This document shows positions 54,251 to 55,290 of a DNA stretch of 55,290 nucleotides, piece after piece. A program made the position numbers and the translations under genes. This DNA comes from Cobetia crustatorum (GTDB lineage Bacteria > Pseudomonadota > Gammaproteobacteria > Pseudomonadales > Halomonadaceae): contig NZ_JEMF01000043.1 in assembly GCF_000591415.1 (NCBI RefSeq), positions 1 through 55,290 of the forward strand, given 5' to 3'. The number at the start of each line of letters is the position of its first letter. The stretch's first letter is position 1. The notes under the pieces are model-generated. The model did no database searches, was not told the DNA's origin, and saw only the letters and a list, made by a program, of their open reading frames with translations.

Positions 54251-55290
54251 TCAGCTCAGTGCGGTCAGCTTCGGCAGCCCCTTCAGTAGCGTCGGCCACC
54301 ACTTGTCGGCGGCGGCACCCAGATGAACGGTGATTCGCCGAGCGTGCAGCCTCAGCGTGGCGGCGACCTTGAGCACCTGCTCGCGCATCCGACTCAGACT
54401 CCAGCCTTGTCGGGTTTGCCGCTCCAGGAGGCAGCGCAGGCCATGCAGGACCTGGTAGGCGTAGAGGCTCAGCAGCAGGCTCACCTCGTTGCGGGCCATC
54501 ACGTCCTGAACGGTGGAGGCGCCACGATTGGTCGACGAGAGGTGCACGTCGAGCGCCGACTTCACCTCGCCCATATGGGCTTCGGCGCTGCCCCGCTTGC
54601 GATAGAGCGCCAGGATCTTCTCCGGCGGCCAGTCGAACTTGCCGAGGTTGGTGACCAGGAAGAAGGCATGCAGCAGCAGGTCATCGGGGCGTTCCTGCAC
54701 CACCAGCACTACGCGACGCGGTGCCGGCCAGGAGCCGGTTGGTACTCCAGATCGTGGCACCACTCCCGAGGCTGCTCGGGTGGCCGGCCGGGTGGCCGCT
54801 TCAGGAGCGGTGCTGCCAGCTTCTGTAGACCGGTGTGACTGCGCAACCGGCCCAGGTATTCGATCTCCCGATCCTCCAGGGCCTCCAGCGTCGCGTTATC
54901 GGTAAAACCGGCGTCGATGCGCACACGAACCTGGGCGCCGGTGCTCTCGTTGAGTCGTCGTACCAGATGCGGGATCCAGGTGTCGGCGTTCTCGGCCGGG
55001 CCGGCGTTACCCTCTCGCAGTAGCCCGCCGACCATATCGCCGGTTTCGGCTAGCGAGGCGACCAGCGGTGAGTAGACCCGCGCACCGTAAAGGCCATGAT
55101 ACGCCGAGCCGCCCTGATGTCCGTGGACCTTGATTGGCAGGCCGTCGATATCCAGCGTCAGCTGCCTGGGCCGCTCCCCGTTCTTCAGCGAGGTCAGGCG
55201 CCAGAGCACCAGTCGCAGCAGGCCTTCATGCACGGCATCGATGTTGTCGTTGCGCCCGAGGCAGGTCAGCAGCCGCGACAGCGTGGCTTG
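54251..55290 (-). mobile_element. Partial IS1380-family transposase, split by a 1-base deletion
   Basis: The transposase runs off the window edge (its N-terminus lies beyond 55290; the reading SRLLTCLGRNDNIDAVHEGL is open to the end). RQLTLDIDGLPIKVHGHQGG holds the first catalytic aspartate region of the DDE IS1380/IS4-type fold, followed by RVRIDAGFTD and, near the end, RKRGSAEAHMGEVKSALDVHLSS with the late glutamate. At 54735-54736 one base is missing (ggagccggtt for ggagcccggtt), splitting it into two frames. Terminal inverted repeats and target duplication could not be located in the window. The gene is very GC-rich with little drift, so the element is recent or active. Confidence 0.8.

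Noticed and set aside
5433-54740. Programmed ribosomal frameshifting as cause of the seven broken genes
   Set aside because: The sites share no slippery heptamer or downstream structure, the proteins are unrelated, and their relatives are normally read in one frame.
1-55290. Prophage, CRISPR array, tRNA or rRNA genes
   Set aside because: Reading both strands shows no phage structural or integrase genes, no regularly spaced repeats, and no cloverleaf or rRNA-like sequence.

Overview
The window looks like chromosome of a GC-rich, aerobic, probably marine or halophilic gammaproteobacterium. The best guess is Halomonadaceae (Halomonas/Cobetia-like). The grounds are base composition, acidic proteins, a YcaD-type MFS protein with a long acidic tail, TRAP and aromatic-acid efflux systems, and an E. 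coli-like gene set (rihA, mmuPM, gabDT, ydeP, codB, rbsDACB). The genus is inference. No rRNA, tRNA, CRISPR array, prophage or replication origin is visible.

Layout. 1-2190: an AT-rich islet with a decayed GntR-regulator tail and an intact ATPase-TOPRIM (OLD-like) gene, the best candidate for a defence function. 2189-6085 (minus): glutaredoxin, GMC oxidoreductase, rihA nucleoside hydrolase and FrnE-like thiol oxidoreductase. 6313-8728 (minus): mmuP-mmuM, S-methylmethionine uptake and use. 9043-15212: gabT, gabD and an APC permease (minus), divergent from a GabR-type MocR regulator, giving a GABA-catabolism unit with its regulatory gap. 15281-20030: a secreted coiled-coil protein, a patatin-like phospholipase, a small unknown, a spermidine-synthase-like protein and a hemerythrin. 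20323-25250: a YdeP-type molybdoenzyme, codB, and a higA antitoxin behind a dead higB. 25380-28979: two tandem EamA exporters, an AraC regulator and a lipoprotein. 29356-33402: a three-subunit flavin/cytochrome c sugar or polyol dehydrogenase. 33637-38280: an HhH coiled-coil protein, a periplasmic binding-like protein, a DAACS symporter and an MFS exporter. 38526-43703 (minus): rbsDACB and rbsR behind a perfect 18-bp operator. 43966-49265: an MFS protein and a TRAP transporter (dctPQM), separated by a gap with two LexA-box-like palindromes. 49894-53407: a DUF1656-HlyD-FUSC efflux operon. 53701-55290: an unknown small gene and a partial IS1380-family transposase.

Most of the region is nutrient scavenging and redox metabolism: uptake and breakdown of nucleosides, S-methylmethionine, GABA, cytosine, ribose, C4-type acids and sugars, with efflux pumps for small organic molecules.

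A striking global feature is that seven otherwise healthy genes (frnE, gabD, patatin, ydeP, the GMC dehydrogenase subunit, an MFS gene, the IS1380 transposase) are each split by exactly one missing base in a short run of identical bases. This looks more like consensus error in a draft assembly than like seven independent pseudogenes. higB and the GntR remnant are damaged in a different way and look truly decayed.
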